In this document: piece after piece, positions 34,876-44,024 of the stretch
Layout of the letters: every line of letters starts with the position of its first letter
Position numbering within the stretch: the first letter of the stretch is position 1
Source: Clostridia bacterium
GTDB taxonomy: Bacteria; Bacillota; Clostridia; UMGS1810
Direction of reading: 5' to 3'
Length of the DNA: 54,542 bases
Assembly: GCA_017621495.1 (NCBI GenBank)
Contig: JAGATB010000008.1
Coordinates: forward strand, 1 to 54,542
Notes under the pieces: generated by a model
Seen by the model: the letters and a program-made list of their open reading frames with translations, nothing else
Database searches by the model: none
Told to the model about the DNA's origin: nothing
Program-made: the position numbers and the translations under genes

Positions 34876-36534
34876 CTACACTTCCTTAATTATATCAATA
34901 ACTCCATTTATATTTTTCTTACCGAAAACTACGGTGTCATCATTTATTACAAGGCAGGGCACACTCATCACATTGTATTTTTGCTTCAGTTCTTCAAAAT
35001 GACGAATATCGTATACCTCGGCTTTTACATTCTGATTTTCTGCAGCTATTCGCTGACAGGCTATTACCAAATCCGGACACATGGTGCAAGAGAGCGATAC
35101 CAAAATCTTCATATTAATTTGCTTATTGATTTCTTTAATCTCCTGCATAACCTCATTCTCAATAGGCTGACCGGGGCCTGATGCATTATAAAGTCCAAGC
35201 ACAAAGGACGTAAACTCGTGGCCACCGGGCACACCATGAAACGCAATACCGGTTTGTGTACCGTCGTCTAAGCATACCTGCACACATGGGGCGAAGTCAT
35301 CCGCCTCACTCTTATCAGAGACTCTGACCATAAGTTTGTCTGTAAGAGCTGAGAGTTTATCTGTAAATTCTTTTAATTCGGAAGAAACAGGACGATCATC
35401 CATATACAACATTAAAATCAAATTTCGCTCCATTTTACCGAACAATACATCTAATTGCTGCTTCATTTCCGGAGTGAATATTTCATCCGAATTATCAGAA
35501 CTCACTGTGTTTTCGGTTAAATCCTGCGTTTTTGTCTTTTTGATATCAGGCTGACGAGGATGGAGGCCTGTTTTTCTCTGCATAGCAGAAACATATTTTT
35601 CAAGCTCTGTAGCAGCCAATGCACCATCACCGGTAGCTGTCACGACCTGGCGTAGGGGCTTTATGCACACATCACCAGCCGCATACACACCATCAAGAGA
35701 GGTTTCTTGTTGGGAATTTGTTATGATGTATCCTTGCTCATCCAGTTGCACGATACCTTTAATTAATTCAGTATCGGGCAAATATCCTGCAAATACAAAG
35801 ACACCGAATGTATCCGAGGGTCGGGCATGATATTCGGTAATCTCCCCTGTTTTAATATTTTTATAACGGATATAGTTAAGGCCGGTTTCACCATTTACTT
35901 CTTCGACAACAGTATTGAATATTACTGATATTTTTTCATGTTTTTTAGCCGGTTGTGCAACAGATGCCGCACATGTAAAGTCTTGCTCTCGTACTAAAAT
36001 AGTCACATGCCGGGCGAATTTAGTCAAAAATACACTTTCTTCTGCGGCTGCAAAACCGCCCCCTATCACAAATATCTCTTTCCCGGTAAAGAATTCTCCG
36101 TCACAGGTAGCACAATATGCCACACCACGCCCTTTGTGCTCTGCCTCCCCTTTAAATCCTATAGTTCTGGGTTGAGCACCTGTAGCAATCAGAATACCCA
36201 GACAATGAAAATTACCTCGGGTAGTGTGTACTGTTTTGATATCGCCTTCCGTTTCCAGTCCCGTTGCCTCTGCAAACATAAATTCTGCTCCAAAGCTCTC
36301 TGCCTGCAAGCGCATAGTCTCGGTAAGGTCCTTGCCGCTTATTTTGCCTATGCCCGGATAATTTACTACCTCATGTGTAATGGTAATCTGACCACCAAAC
36401 TGTTCTTTTTCAAGAACTAAAACTCTGTATCTGGCACGAGCCAGATATATAGCGGCAGTCAATCCTGCCGGACCGCCGCCTACTACTACAACATCATATA
36501 AATTATCCAAACTTATATTTACATTGCTCATCAT
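34876..36534 (-). CDS. Thioredoxin-reductase-like flavoprotein fused to AhpF-type thioredoxin folds
   Basis: About 553 residues. The N-terminal half is a thioredoxin reductase: FAD site VVVVGGGPAGLTAAIYLARA, redox pair CATCDGEF, NADPH site FVIGGGFAAAEES, GVYAAGDV. The C-terminal part (from ~365) looks like the two thioredoxin folds of AhpF, ending in SLSCTMCPDLV with a CXXC. In AhpF these folds come first, so the order here is reversed. It begins in the stop of ahpC (TTATGATG) and should recycle that peroxiredoxin with NAD(P)H. The 34-residue upstream in-frame extension overlaps ahpC and is rejected. Confidence 0.85.
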   Translation of the reverse strand: MMSNVNISLDNLYDVVVVGGGPAGLTAAIYLARARYRVLVLEKEQFGGQITITHEVVNYPGIGKISGKDLTETMRLQAESFGAEFMFAEATGLETEGDIKTVHTTRGNFHCLGILIATGAQPRTIGFKGEAEHKGRGVAYCATCDGEFFTGKEIFVIGGGFAAAEESVFLTKFARHVTILVREQDFTCAASVAQPAKKHEKISVIFNTVVEEVNGETGLNYIRYKNIKTGEITEYHARPSDTFGVFVFAGYLPDTELIKGIVQLDEQGYIITNSQQETSLDGVYAAGDVCIKPLRQVVTATGDGALAATELEKYVSAMQRKTGLHPRQPDIKKTKTQDLTENTVSSDNSDEIFTPEMKQQLDVLFGKMERNLILMLYMDDRPVSSELKEFTDKLSALTDKLMVRVSDKSEADDFAPCVQVCLDDGTQTGIAFHGVPGGHEFTSFVLGLYNASGPGQPIENEVMQEIKEINKQINMKILVSLSCTMCPDLVIACQRIAAENQNVKAEVYDIRHFEELKQKYNVMSVPCLVINDDTVVFGKKNINGVIDIIKEV

Positions 36535-37094
36535 AACTGACCTACAAGATCGAGACTGGGTTTGAGTGTCTCGGCACCCGGCTGCCAATTGGCAGGACAA
36601 ACCTGATCGCCGTGTGCATGTACAAACTGACATGCCTGAACCCTGCGAAACAGCTCTTCTGCGTTTCTGCCTACATTACCTGCAGTTACCTCATAGCCTA
36701 CAATCTTGCCATCGGGATTTATGATGAAGGTACCACGCTCAGCGAGACCGTCGGATTCAATGAGCACCTCAAAATCGCGAGAGATTTCATGTGTGGGATC
36801 GGCAAGCATAGGATAGTTGATTTTCTTGATTCTTTCGGATGTATCATGCCATGCTTTATGGACAAAATGTGTATCGGTAGATACAGAATAAATTTCGCAT
36901 CCTACATTTTTAAAATCCTGATACTTATTTGCCAAATCTTCCAATTCTGTAGGGCATACAAAAGTGAAATCTGCCGGATAAAAAAAGAATACACTCCATT
37001 TACCTAAGATGTCTTCTTTGGAGACCATCTTAAAGTCATCATTATGAAATGCATAAGTTTTAAAATTTGAAATTTCTTTGTTAATCATTGACAT
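36531..37094 (-). CDS. ahpC: Peroxiredoxin AhpC (2-Cys)
   Basis: The 187-residue alkyl hydroperoxide reductase subunit has the peroxidatic cysteine in DFTFVCPTELEDL and the resolving cysteine in QVCPANW near the C-terminus. Its length is normal. The start is ATG at 37094 behind GAGGAG; an in-frame codon 15 nt upstream lies over the SD. It overlaps the flavoprotein gene, so the two form a peroxide-reducing unit. No clear PerR box is visible in the upstream region. Confidence 0.95.
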   Translation of the reverse strand: MSMINKEISNFKTYAFHNDDFKMVSKEDILGKWSVFFFYPADFTFVCPTELEDLANKYQDFKNVGCEIYSVSTDTHFVHKAWHDTSERIKKINYPMLADPTHEISRDFEVLIESDGLAERGTFIINPDGKIVGYEVTAGNVGRNAEELFRRVQACQFVHAHGDQVCPANWQPGAETLKPSLDLVGQL

Positions 37095-37352
37095 AGTAAT
37101 TCTCCTCACTCTTTATTTCGGGAGCTTTTAAATGAATTCTCCCTTTTAGATAAAAGTATAACCAACCATGTCAAATAAATACGCAAATTATAAACGTTAA
37201 GATTATATGTGTTTCTATATTTTTTGTTGAGGATACTGTGATTTAAAAAATAGATGTTGTGTTTTAAATTGGAGTTTATGTGCCGTAGGCACAATTAAAA
37301 ATTGAAAATTGATAATTTAAAATGGAAAATTTCACATGTAGCTATGTAAAAT

Positions 37353-37392
37353 CAGCACATAGGTAAGTAATTTGTGTCAGCACATAGGTAAG
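37353..37392 (+). repeat. 15-bp direct repeat in the ahpC/ATPase gap
   Basis: CAGCACATAGGTAAG occurs at 37353-37367 and 37378-37392, 25 bp apart. A decayed version of the 5270 hairpin words lies at about 37271-37292. The 37095-37516 gap otherwise holds AT-rich sequence with a poor ahpC promoter candidate and the terminator below. Confidence 0.6.
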
Positions 37393-37448
37393 CCGGTGGT
37401 AAGTGCAGGTAAGCCCTTTGTCAAGCACGCTCGTATTAACAAAAAATA

Positions 37449-37504
37449 AACCACACCTCTGTCAGCAAGCGACTTTGCGCTTGCAGACAGGGGTGTGGTT
37501 ATTT
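37449..37504. terminator. Long hairpin terminator
   Basis: AACCACACC (37449-37457) pairs with GGTGTGGTT (37492-37500), with inner TGTC/GACA and CAAGCG/CGCTTG helices. AT-rich tracts flank both sides. It ends the leftward DUF4143 gene transcript and may also insulate ahpC. Confidence 0.7.
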
Positions 37505-37516
37505 ATTTTACGATTA

Positions 37517-38503
37517 TCACTTGTTTTTCTCCCTAATAAACCTCTTAAGCAGAAATGTCAAAAAATAAGGGAATGTATAGAACTTGCCATTAAATCCTAT
37601 ATTCTTATAGCATAGTTTTATACCGTATTTCACATCATCGTAGGTATCACTTTCTATCAGCTTATTGAGTGATGCCGTTGCACCGTCGATTGCTTTGACC
37701 TCCACCGGAATCAGTGAGTTTGCATCTCTTACAAAGAAGTCCATTTCAACGGTACCTTTTTCATTCTTGTAGAAATACAATTGGTATCCTTGCTTTACAA
37801 GCATATCAGCTACAATGTTTTCGTAAACTGCTCCTTTGTAAATATTAAAGTTTTTGTTGAATCGCAAATCCTCCTGAGCTTCTTCATCAAGGGAGCCTAT
37901 AAGTAATCCCGTATCACCAAAATAAAGTTTAAAATTATCCGGATTATAATTTCCTTTAAGAGGAAGCTCCGGTTGATGCATGCAATAGCACACATTTACT
38001 ATTCCTGCAGAAGACAACCAATCTACCGTGCCCACATATTCACGGCTTCGGGCACCCTTTTCTATCTTTGAAATTTGAAATTTCTTATTTTCATTGCCGA
38101 GAAACGCAGGAATTTTCCTGTACACATTAAGTATTTTTGCTTTGTCCAATCCCTCGGCATATTTAGTTATATCTTCTTCATAATCGAGCAAAATCTGCTG
38201 CTGCATCTTAAGGGTACCACTGTAATTTTTATTTTTAACAAATAAATTTACAATTGCAGGCATACCGCCGAGAACCATATACTCACGAAAGTTCTCCAGC
38301 ATCACATCAAACTCTGTTTTGGTAAGTGGTGTTACACTGAGCATCTTCTCAAGAAATATGTCAATATGCTCACTGCGGTATCCCTTTGCCCACAGGAATT
38401 CCTCAAAGTCCATGGAATACATTTCGTAATCCTCTTCATATCCCACGCTGTTGGATTCTATCTTCTTGTAGTTGACACCCATGAGTGAACCTGAGCAAAT
38501 CAC
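37517..38503 (-). pseudogene. DUF4143 AAA+ ATPase, N-terminus missing
   Basis: What remains is 328 residues. It begins at VICSGSLMGVNYKK, the sensor-like strand that normally follows Walker B. The C-terminal DUF4143 part (LYFGDTGLLIGSL, GAVYENIVADMLV) and the nuclease-like EMDFFVRDANSLIPVEVKA are intact. The first ~120 residues, with Walker A and B, are absent. The frame can be read a few codons upstream (RNFVICSGSL) to ~38515, where it meets a copy of GGAATTTTGTGATTT; another copy lies 33 bp further on. A deletion removing the 5' part is likely. Confidence 0.75.
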
Positions 38504-38549
38504 AAAATTCCGGTGGTTTAACCCTCATAAAATCACAAAATTCCAAAAT

Positions 38550-39197
38550 TCAAACCGTTTTAGGGTGCTGTCCGGTTACGGCAAACTCCACCCATTCTGC
38601 TATATTTGTAGCGTGGTCTGCTATGCGTTCCAGGTACTTGGCTATCATCAGCAAATCGATGTAGTATTCACCTCTGGAATTGTCTGCCGATATATGCTCT
38701 ATAATGTACGAACGCACATCATCAAAATACCTGTCTACTTCATCATCCGAATCCATTACCCTTCTTGCCAGCTGAAGGTCACCGTCTGCAAATGCCTTTA
38801 CTGCATCGCTAACCATAGCGCAGGCGCTGTGTGCCATCTGCTTTATAATCTCTTCATCTTCGGTTCTGTTTGCGGTAACGAACTTTGCTATCTCGGCTAT
38901 GTCCGATGCCTGATCGCCTATGCGCTCTATGTCCGATATCATCTTGAGAGCTGCCGATATACGCCTTAAGTCACCTGCTACAGGCTGCTGATGAAGTATG
39001 AGTCTTAAACACATGGTCTCTATCTCCCGTTCCAGGCGGTCTATCTCGTCGTCCTTTTCAAATACCTCTCTGCACAGAGCTACATCTCCATCAGTAAACA
39101 CGCACATAGCCAGCGATATAGCCTGCTGACACAGCATAGCCATGGAATTCATCTTTTCGCTTAAAAGTGCCAGCTGTGAATTGTAGTTTTCTCTCAT
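38550..39197 (-). CDS. phoU: Phosphate signalling/transport regulator PhoU
   Basis: A 215-residue all-helical protein with two PhoU repeats (VFEKDDEIDRLEREIETMCL and RVMDSDDEVDRYFDDVRSYI) carrying the acidic E/DXXXD metal-binding motifs. It links the Pst transporter to phosphate-responsive signalling. Its ATG overlaps the pstB stop by one base (TGATG). No phoR/phoP genes are in the window. Confidence 0.95.
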   Translation of the reverse strand: MRENYNSQLALLSEKMNSMAMLCQQAISLAMCVFTDGDVALCREVFEKDDEIDRLEREIETMCLRLILHQQPVAGDLRRISAALKMISDIERIGDQASDIAEIAKFVTANRTEDEEIIKQMAHSACAMVSDAVKAFADGDLQLARRVMDSDDEVDRYFDDVRSYIIEHISADNSRGEYYIDLLMIAKYLERIADHATNIAEWVEFAVTGQHPKTV

Positions 39198-39943
39198 CAG
39201 CCAAACCTCCCTGTAATATAGTCCTCGGTACGTTTATCACGGGGCATGGCAAACATAGTATCCGTGTCACCAAACTCTACCACCTCTCCCAAAAGGAAAA
39301 ACGCCGTCTTGTCGGATATACGTGCCGCCTGCTGCATATTGTGAGTAACCATGATTATAGTGTAGTTTCGTTTAAGCTCCAGCACCAGGTCCTCTATTTT
39401 GGAGGTGGATATGGGGTCAAGCGCACTGGTTGGCTCGTCCATGAGCAGCACCTCCGGCTCCACCGCCAGTGCCCGGGCAATGCATATCCTCTGCTGCTGA
39501 CCTCCGGACATGGCAATGGCACTTTTTTTTAGTCTGTCCTTCACGTCATCCCACACGGCTGCCTTGCGGAGGCTGTCCTCCACTATATCGTCCAGACGCG
39601 ATTTACTCCTGATACCGTGAGTTCTGGGGCCGTAGGCAATATTGTCATATATACTCATGGGAAAGGGGTTTGGCTTCTGAAACACCATACCCACCCTTTT
39701 CCTTAAAAGATTCACATCTATACCCCGGTATATATCCACACCGTCAAGCAAAATCTGCCCCTCCACCCGGCAGGTCTCCACCAGGTCATTCATACGATTG
39801 AGGGTTTTAAGTACGGTGGACTTTCCGCAGCCGGAAGGTCCTATGAAAGCTGTTATTTCATTTTCGGCTATAGAGAGGCTCACTCCCTTTATAGCCTTGA
39901 AATCTCCGTAATGGAGCACTAAATCCTTTATTTCAAATTTCAT
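39197..39943 (-). CDS. pstB: Phosphate ABC transporter ATPase PstB
   Basis: The 248-residue ATPase has Walker [10 protein letters not shown], signature [16 protein letters not shown] and Walker [14 protein letters not shown], with the family hallmark [20 protein letters not shown]. It powers Pst high-affinity phosphate uptake. The start is ATG at 39943 behind AGAGGTGACACA; a 45-codon upstream extension runs into pstA and is rejected. Confidence 0.97.
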   Translation of the reverse strand: MKFEIKDLVLHYGDFKAIKGVSLSIAENEITAFIGPSGCGKSTVLKTLNRMNDLVETCRVEGQILLDGVDIYRGIDVNLLRKRVGMVFQKPNPFPMSIYDNIAYGPRTHGIRSKSRLDDIVEDSLRKAAVWDDVKDRLKKSAIAMSGGQQQRICIARALAVEPEVLLMDEPTSALDPISTSKIEDLVLELKRNYTIIMVTHNMQQAARISDKTAFFLLGEVVEFGDTDTMFAMPRDKRTEDYITGRFG

Positions 39944-39954
39944 TGTGTCACCTC

Positions 39955-40791
39955 TTACATTTTTGCAATTTTGTGTGCTGCGAAATCGGAAAGTGCATTG
40001 ATTGCCGCCACGGTCACCAGGAGCACCACTGCTGTAGCGTATGCTTCGTCGGTGTATAGTCCCTCGGACAGCAGACAATACATATGCACAGCCAGAGTTC
40101 TGGCGGAATTAAATACACTTCCCGGCACTGCTGCTACAGTACCGGCAGTAAAGATAAGAGCCGCCGTCTCCCCGGTAATCCTGCCTATGGCAAGTATCAC
40201 ACCGGACAGTATACCCGGCATAGATGCAGGAATTGAAATTTTGAATATGGTCCTTATCTTGCCGGCGCCAAGACCGAAGGAACCTTCTCTGTAGCTGTCC
40301 GGTACTGCCAGGAGAGCCTCCTCGGTGGTTCGCATAATCGATGGCAATACCATGATTGCAAGAGTAAGCGCACCGGAAAGCAGAGAATACTCCCACTTAA
40401 GAGCTACCACGAAAGCCAAAAATCCAAACAATCCGTATACTATAGAGGGTATACCGGAGAGTGTGTCGGCAGTGATGCGTATTATCTTTACGAGGTTAGA
40501 GCCTCTCTTGGCATACTCTGCCAGATACACCGCAGAGAACACCCCCACCGGCACTGCAATTACCAGGGTAAGCAGTGCTATATACACAGTATTTATTATG
40601 GCAGGCATCATGGAAACATTCTTGGCATTGTACTCCCATGCAAACAGGCTCAAGCGTATGTTCGGTATGCCGTTTATAAGGATATATCCTGTTATAAACA
40701 CTATCACTGCTGCAGTTACAATCGCCGATAATATAATTAATAATAACGCAGCCAATGAAAACGGCTTTTTAATGTAATTTTTCATTCTCAC
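39955..40791 (-). CDS. pstA: Phosphate ABC transporter permease PstA
   Basis: A 278-residue permease with six membrane helices. The conserved EAA-type loop is [32 protein letters not shown], and [15 protein letters not shown] is typical of PstA. It forms the channel with PstC. The pstA and pstC genes are 5 nt apart. Confidence 0.96.
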   Translation of the reverse strand: MRMKNYIKKPFSLAALLLIILSAIVTAAVIVFITGYILINGIPNIRLSLFAWEYNAKNVSMMPAIINTVYIALLTLVIAVPVGVFSAVYLAEYAKRGSNLVKIIRITADTLSGIPSIVYGLFGFLAFVVALKWEYSLLSGALTLAIMVLPSIMRTTEEALLAVPDSYREGSFGLGAGKIRTIFKISIPASMPGILSGVILAIGRITGETAALIFTAGTVAAVPGSVFNSARTLAVHMYCLLSEGLYTDEAYATAVVLLVTVAAINALSDFAAHKIAKM

Positions 40792-40796
40792 CCCTC

Positions 40797-41645
40797 CTAA
40801 GCTTTTTTCTGCTTAATTGCAGAAAAACACAGATTGATGATTAATATAAACACAAAGAGCACAACAGCCGTACCCACCAATGCACCTCTGTGCAATCCGG
40901 CAGCATAGCTCATTTCCAACACTATATTGGCAGTGAGAGTCCTGGCACCGCTAAGCACAGAGCCGGGCATGACAGCCTGATTGCCTGCCACCATAACCAC
41001 AGCCATGGTCTCACCGATGGCTCTGCCCACGCCCAGTATAATGCCGGAGAGCACCCCGGAGCTTGCCGCAGGAAACATAGCAAAAAATATACTTCTCTCC
41101 CTGGTAGCACCAAGTGCCAGAGAACCTTCAAAGTACATATCCGGCACTGCCTTTAAGAAGCTGTAGGCAGTATTTATAATAGTAGGCAAAATCATTATAC
41201 CCAGAAGCAGGGATGCAGTGAGGATTCCCTTGCCGCCGGTGTAGAATACCTCACCTATGAGAGGCACTATCACCATAAGGGCAAAAAATCCATACACTAT
41301 AGAGGGTATACCTGCCAACAGGTTAATTGCGGTATGCATGGGTTTTCTTAGCCTTGCGGGGCAGTATTTCAATAGAAACACCGCTGTAAGCACCCCGGGA
41401 GCCACTCCCACAATAATCGCACCTGCCGTCACATACAAGCTGGCTATAATCATAGGAAATATGCCGTATATATTCACGGATGGCTTCCATACTCTGCCGC
41501 TAAGGAATTGCCACACTCCTATCTCTCTGATGGCAGGGATACCGTTTGCAAATATAAACACGCATATAGCGATTACTGCCCCTATGGACATCAGTGCACA
41601 CAGTGCAAAGATGCATTTCATTACACTTTCTTTAACACGGGTCAT
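40797..41645 (-). CDS. pstC: Phosphate ABC transporter permease PstC
   Basis: A 282-residue permease. [20 protein letters not shown] and the EAA loop MYFEGSLALGATRERSIFFAMFPAASSGVLSG identify PstC. The start chosen is ATG at 41645 (MTRVKESVMKC), directly after the pstS stop with GAGG upstream. An in-frame extension of 29 residues lies inside pstS and is rejected. Confidence 0.95.
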   Translation of the reverse strand: MTRVKESVMKCIFALCALMSIGAVIAICVFIFANGIPAIREIGVWQFLSGRVWKPSVNIYGIFPMIIASLYVTAGAIIVGVAPGVLTAVFLLKYCPARLRKPMHTAINLLAGIPSIVYGFFALMVIVPLIGEVFYTGGKGILTASLLLGIMILPTIINTAYSFLKAVPDMYFEGSLALGATRERSIFFAMFPAASSGVLSGIILGVGRAIGETMAVVMVAGNQAVMPGSVLSGARTLTANIVLEMSYAAGLHRGALVGTAVVLFVFILIINLCFSAIKQKKA

Positions 41646-41646
41646 A

Positions 41647-42516
41647 TTACTTATCCTCTGCTTGAGACCAATCCGTGATTTCTCCTGAGAAAATCTTCCT
41701 GACTGTCTCCGAGGATATATCAGTGAGAGCATTTGACTTATTTACTATCACTGCAATACCGTCCATGGCAAGCTTATCACTCTTAAGCTTTACTGATTCA
41801 TCCTCTTTTAAGTCTCTGGATGACATACCCAGGTCGCACACACCTTCTATGGCGGAAGAAATCCCTGCCGAAGAGCCGGTTTGCTGGATTTCTATCGTTA
41901 TATCCTTGTGTTTGGACTTGTACTCATCTGCAATAATTTCCATAACGGGAGCTACGGAGGTAGAGCCGGCTATGACTACTTTACCGCCGATGTTGTCCAT
42001 AGGTTCATACTCAGCCGCGGTGTCGTTTTTTATATAGCCCTCTTTTTCAATAATAGCCTGCCCCTCCTCACTCATAACAAAGCTTAAGAAATCCTCTGCC
42101 GCACCGGAGAGGGTATCCTCCTTGTAGCACACATTAAACGGTCTGGCTATTTTGTATGAGCCTGACTTAATATTCTCTGCTGTAGCCTCTGTGCCGTCTA
42201 TGCTGAGTGCTTTCACATCATCGGACATAGAGCCCAGGGATACATATCCGATTGCTCTTTTATTGCCTTTTACGGTGGTAAGCATTACGGAGGTGCTGTT
42301 CGTTATTTCCGCACCGTCGTAGGTTATGTCGTTTTCATCTTCGTCCACTATTTGCGCAAGCTCTACGAATGCATCCCTCGTACCGGAGCCTTCTTCTCTG
42401 GAAACTACGGTTATCTCTCCTCTCGCAGTACTCCCTGCGGTATACTTGCCGCCGCATGAGCAAAAGAGCACCGCCATGAGCACTGTCACTGTCAAGACAC
42501 TTATGAATTTTTTCAT
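41647..42516 (-). CDS. pstS: Phosphate-binding lipoprotein PstS, circularly permuted
   Basis: A 289-residue lipoprotein with a signal peptide and a lipobox-like LFCSC (Cys21). The order of its conserved blocks is rotated. REEGSGTRDAF (40-50), AIGYVSLGS (88-96) and MSEEGQAIIEKEGYI (148-162) come first. GSTSVAPVMEIIADEY (184-199), GSSAGISSAIEG (214-225), SSRDLKEDE (232-240), DGIAVIVN (252-259) and IFSGEITDW (275-283) come last. In standard PstS the second set precedes the first. All phosphate-contacting motifs are present, so binding is probably kept. Confidence 0.88.
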   Translation of the reverse strand: MKKFISVLTVTVLMAVLFCSCGGKYTAGSTARGEITVVSREEGSGTRDAFVELAQIVDEDENDITYDGAEITNSTSVMLTTVKGNKRAIGYVSLGSMSDDVKALSIDGTEATAENIKSGSYKIARPFNVCYKEDTLSGAAEDFLSFVMSEEGQAIIEKEGYIKNDTAAEYEPMDNIGGKVVIAGSTSVAPVMEIIADEYKSKHKDITIEIQQTGSSAGISSAIEGVCDLGMSSRDLKEDESVKLKSDKLAMDGIAVIVNKSNALTDISSETVRKIFSGEITDWSQAEDK

Positions 42517-42608
42517 CTTTCATTACCTCTCTCTGTATTTAGTTTTGTCTTATGACAAATTAATTATATTATAATTAATCTTAAATCCGCTATCACAGTG
42601 TACTTAAG

Positions 42609-42650
42609 TTTTTATTAAAAGTTTTTCCCGTAAATGAAATTTTTATTAAA
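42609..42650 (-). promoter_or_regulatory. Candidate PhoP-type direct repeats upstream of pstS
   Basis: TTTTTATTAAA occurs at 42609-42619 and again at 42640-42650, 31 bp apart (about three helical turns), with a TATAAT (minus strand, 42563-42568) between them and pstS. Position fits an activator site of a phosphate response regulator; the sequence does not prove it. Confidence 0.3.
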
Positions 42651-42749
42651 GATACCCTGTAATTTTAAGCTTTTGTAAAATCCGGATTAAAATACATATT
42701 TGCAAGAGATTATTAATAAAAATATATAAAAAACTAAAAAGGTGATTAA

Positions 42750-44024
42750 ATGAGAGTATTAAAAATCGGAGACAGAGGCATAGATGTGCAATACCTAAGT
42801 CTTGCACTGAGACGTGCAGGTTTTGATACCGGCGGAATTAAAGATGAATTTGATGAGGGTGTTCACAATGCCCTGGTAGCATTTCAAAACAACGTGGGTA
42901 TCACCGCAGACGGCATTGCCGGCGAAATGACATACGAGAGACTTATGCCATACCTAAGAGGCTATGACGTTATAGTCATAGAAAACGGCGACACAGTAGA
43001 AAGCATCGCCCAAAGAACCGGTACCACGGTAGATGCCATCAGAATTGCCAATCCAATGTTAGAGAGCTTCATACCCGGTGCCGTGATAAACGTGCCATTT
43101 GGCTTTGATGTGGTACCCACCGATGTAGACTGGTCTCACGAACTAACCACCTATGTAATAGAAGGTCTGAAAGCCCGATACCCGTTTATCAGTACTGCAT
43201 CCGCAGGAGAATCCGTGATGGATAATGAGCTGTGGACCCTAAGCATAGGCAGCGGCATCAAGAGAGTATTCTATAACGGGTCGCATCATGCCAACGAATG
43301 GATAACCACACCCGTTCTGCTGAAATTTGCAGAGGATTATCTCAAGGCTCTGACTCTCGGAGAACAGTTGGAGGGCAGAAATCCAAGTGAGCTTTATTCC
43401 ACCAAAACACTGGTGATAATGCCTCTGGTAAATCCCGACGGAGTGGATTTGGTAACCGGCGCTATACCCACAGACTCTCAATACTACATAACCGCCAGAA
43501 ACATCGGTGCTGCATACAGCTCCATACCATTCCCAAGCGGTTGGAAGGCGAACATAGTGGGTACTGACCTTAACCTCAACTACCCTGCCTCATGGGAAAC
43601 CGCCAGAGAGATAAAGGCAAATCAAGGCTTTACCTCTCCTGCACCCAGAGATTTCGTAGGGTCATCGCCTCTGTCAGCACTGGAAAGCCGCATAGTATAT
43701 AACTACACATTAAACAACGACTTCGCCCTCACGGTATCCATGCATACCCAAGGGAATGTAATCTATTGGAAGTACCTTGACTTTATGCCGCCTCGCTCCG
43801 AAGAAATAGGCAGGGAGCTGGCAAGAGTCAGCGGATATTCCCTTGAAGATACTCCGTATGCTTCGAGCTTTGCAGGATACAAGGACTGGTTTATCTCCTA
43901 CTACAACCGCCCCGGCTATACAATAGAAATAGGCAGGGGTACAAATCCCCTGCCCATATCGGACTTTGATACTGTTTATCCGCCAAACCGACGACTCCTC
44001 ACAGAAGCACTGTACCTGGCGTAG
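42750..44024 (+). CDS. M14 family gamma-D-glutamyl-(L)-meso-diamino acid peptidase with PG-binding and LysM domains
   Basis: A 424-residue peptidoglycan peptidase. A peptidoglycan-binding-1 domain covers ~1-66, one LysM ~73-117 and a zinc carboxypeptidase M14 domain ~130-424. Zinc ligands appear in GSHHANEW (HXXE, 180-183) and in VSMHTQG; the general-base Glu is in YTIEIGRG. It resembles Bacillus sphaericus endopeptidase I. No signal peptide is visible, which in this family fits action in the sporulating cell. The 3' end overlaps the convergent prmC gene by 49 bp. SD: AAAGGTG. Confidence 0.88.
   Translation: MRVLKIGDRGIDVQYLSLALRRAGFDTGGIKDEFDEGVHNALVAFQNNVGITADGIAGEMTYERLMPYLRGYDVIVIENGDTVESIAQRTGTTVDAIRIANPMLESFIPGAVINVPFGFDVVPTDVDWSHELTTYVIEGLKARYPFISTASAGESVMDNELWTLSIGSGIKRVFYNGSHHANEWITTPVLLKFAEDYLKALTLGEQLEGRNPSELYSTKTLVIMPLVNPDGVDLVTGAIPTDSQYYITARNIGAAYSSIPFPSGWKANIVGTDLNLNYPASWETAREIKANQGFTSPAPRDFVGSSPLSALESRIVYNYTLNNDFALTVSMHTQGNVIYWKYLDFMPPRSEEIGRELARVSGYSLEDTPYASSFAGYKDWFISYYNRPGYTIEIGRGTNPLPISDFDTVYPPNRRLLTEALYLA

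Noticed and set aside
38550..42516. PhoP/PhoR two-component genes with the pst operon
   Set aside because: Neither flank of the pst operon holds a histidine kinase or response regulator.
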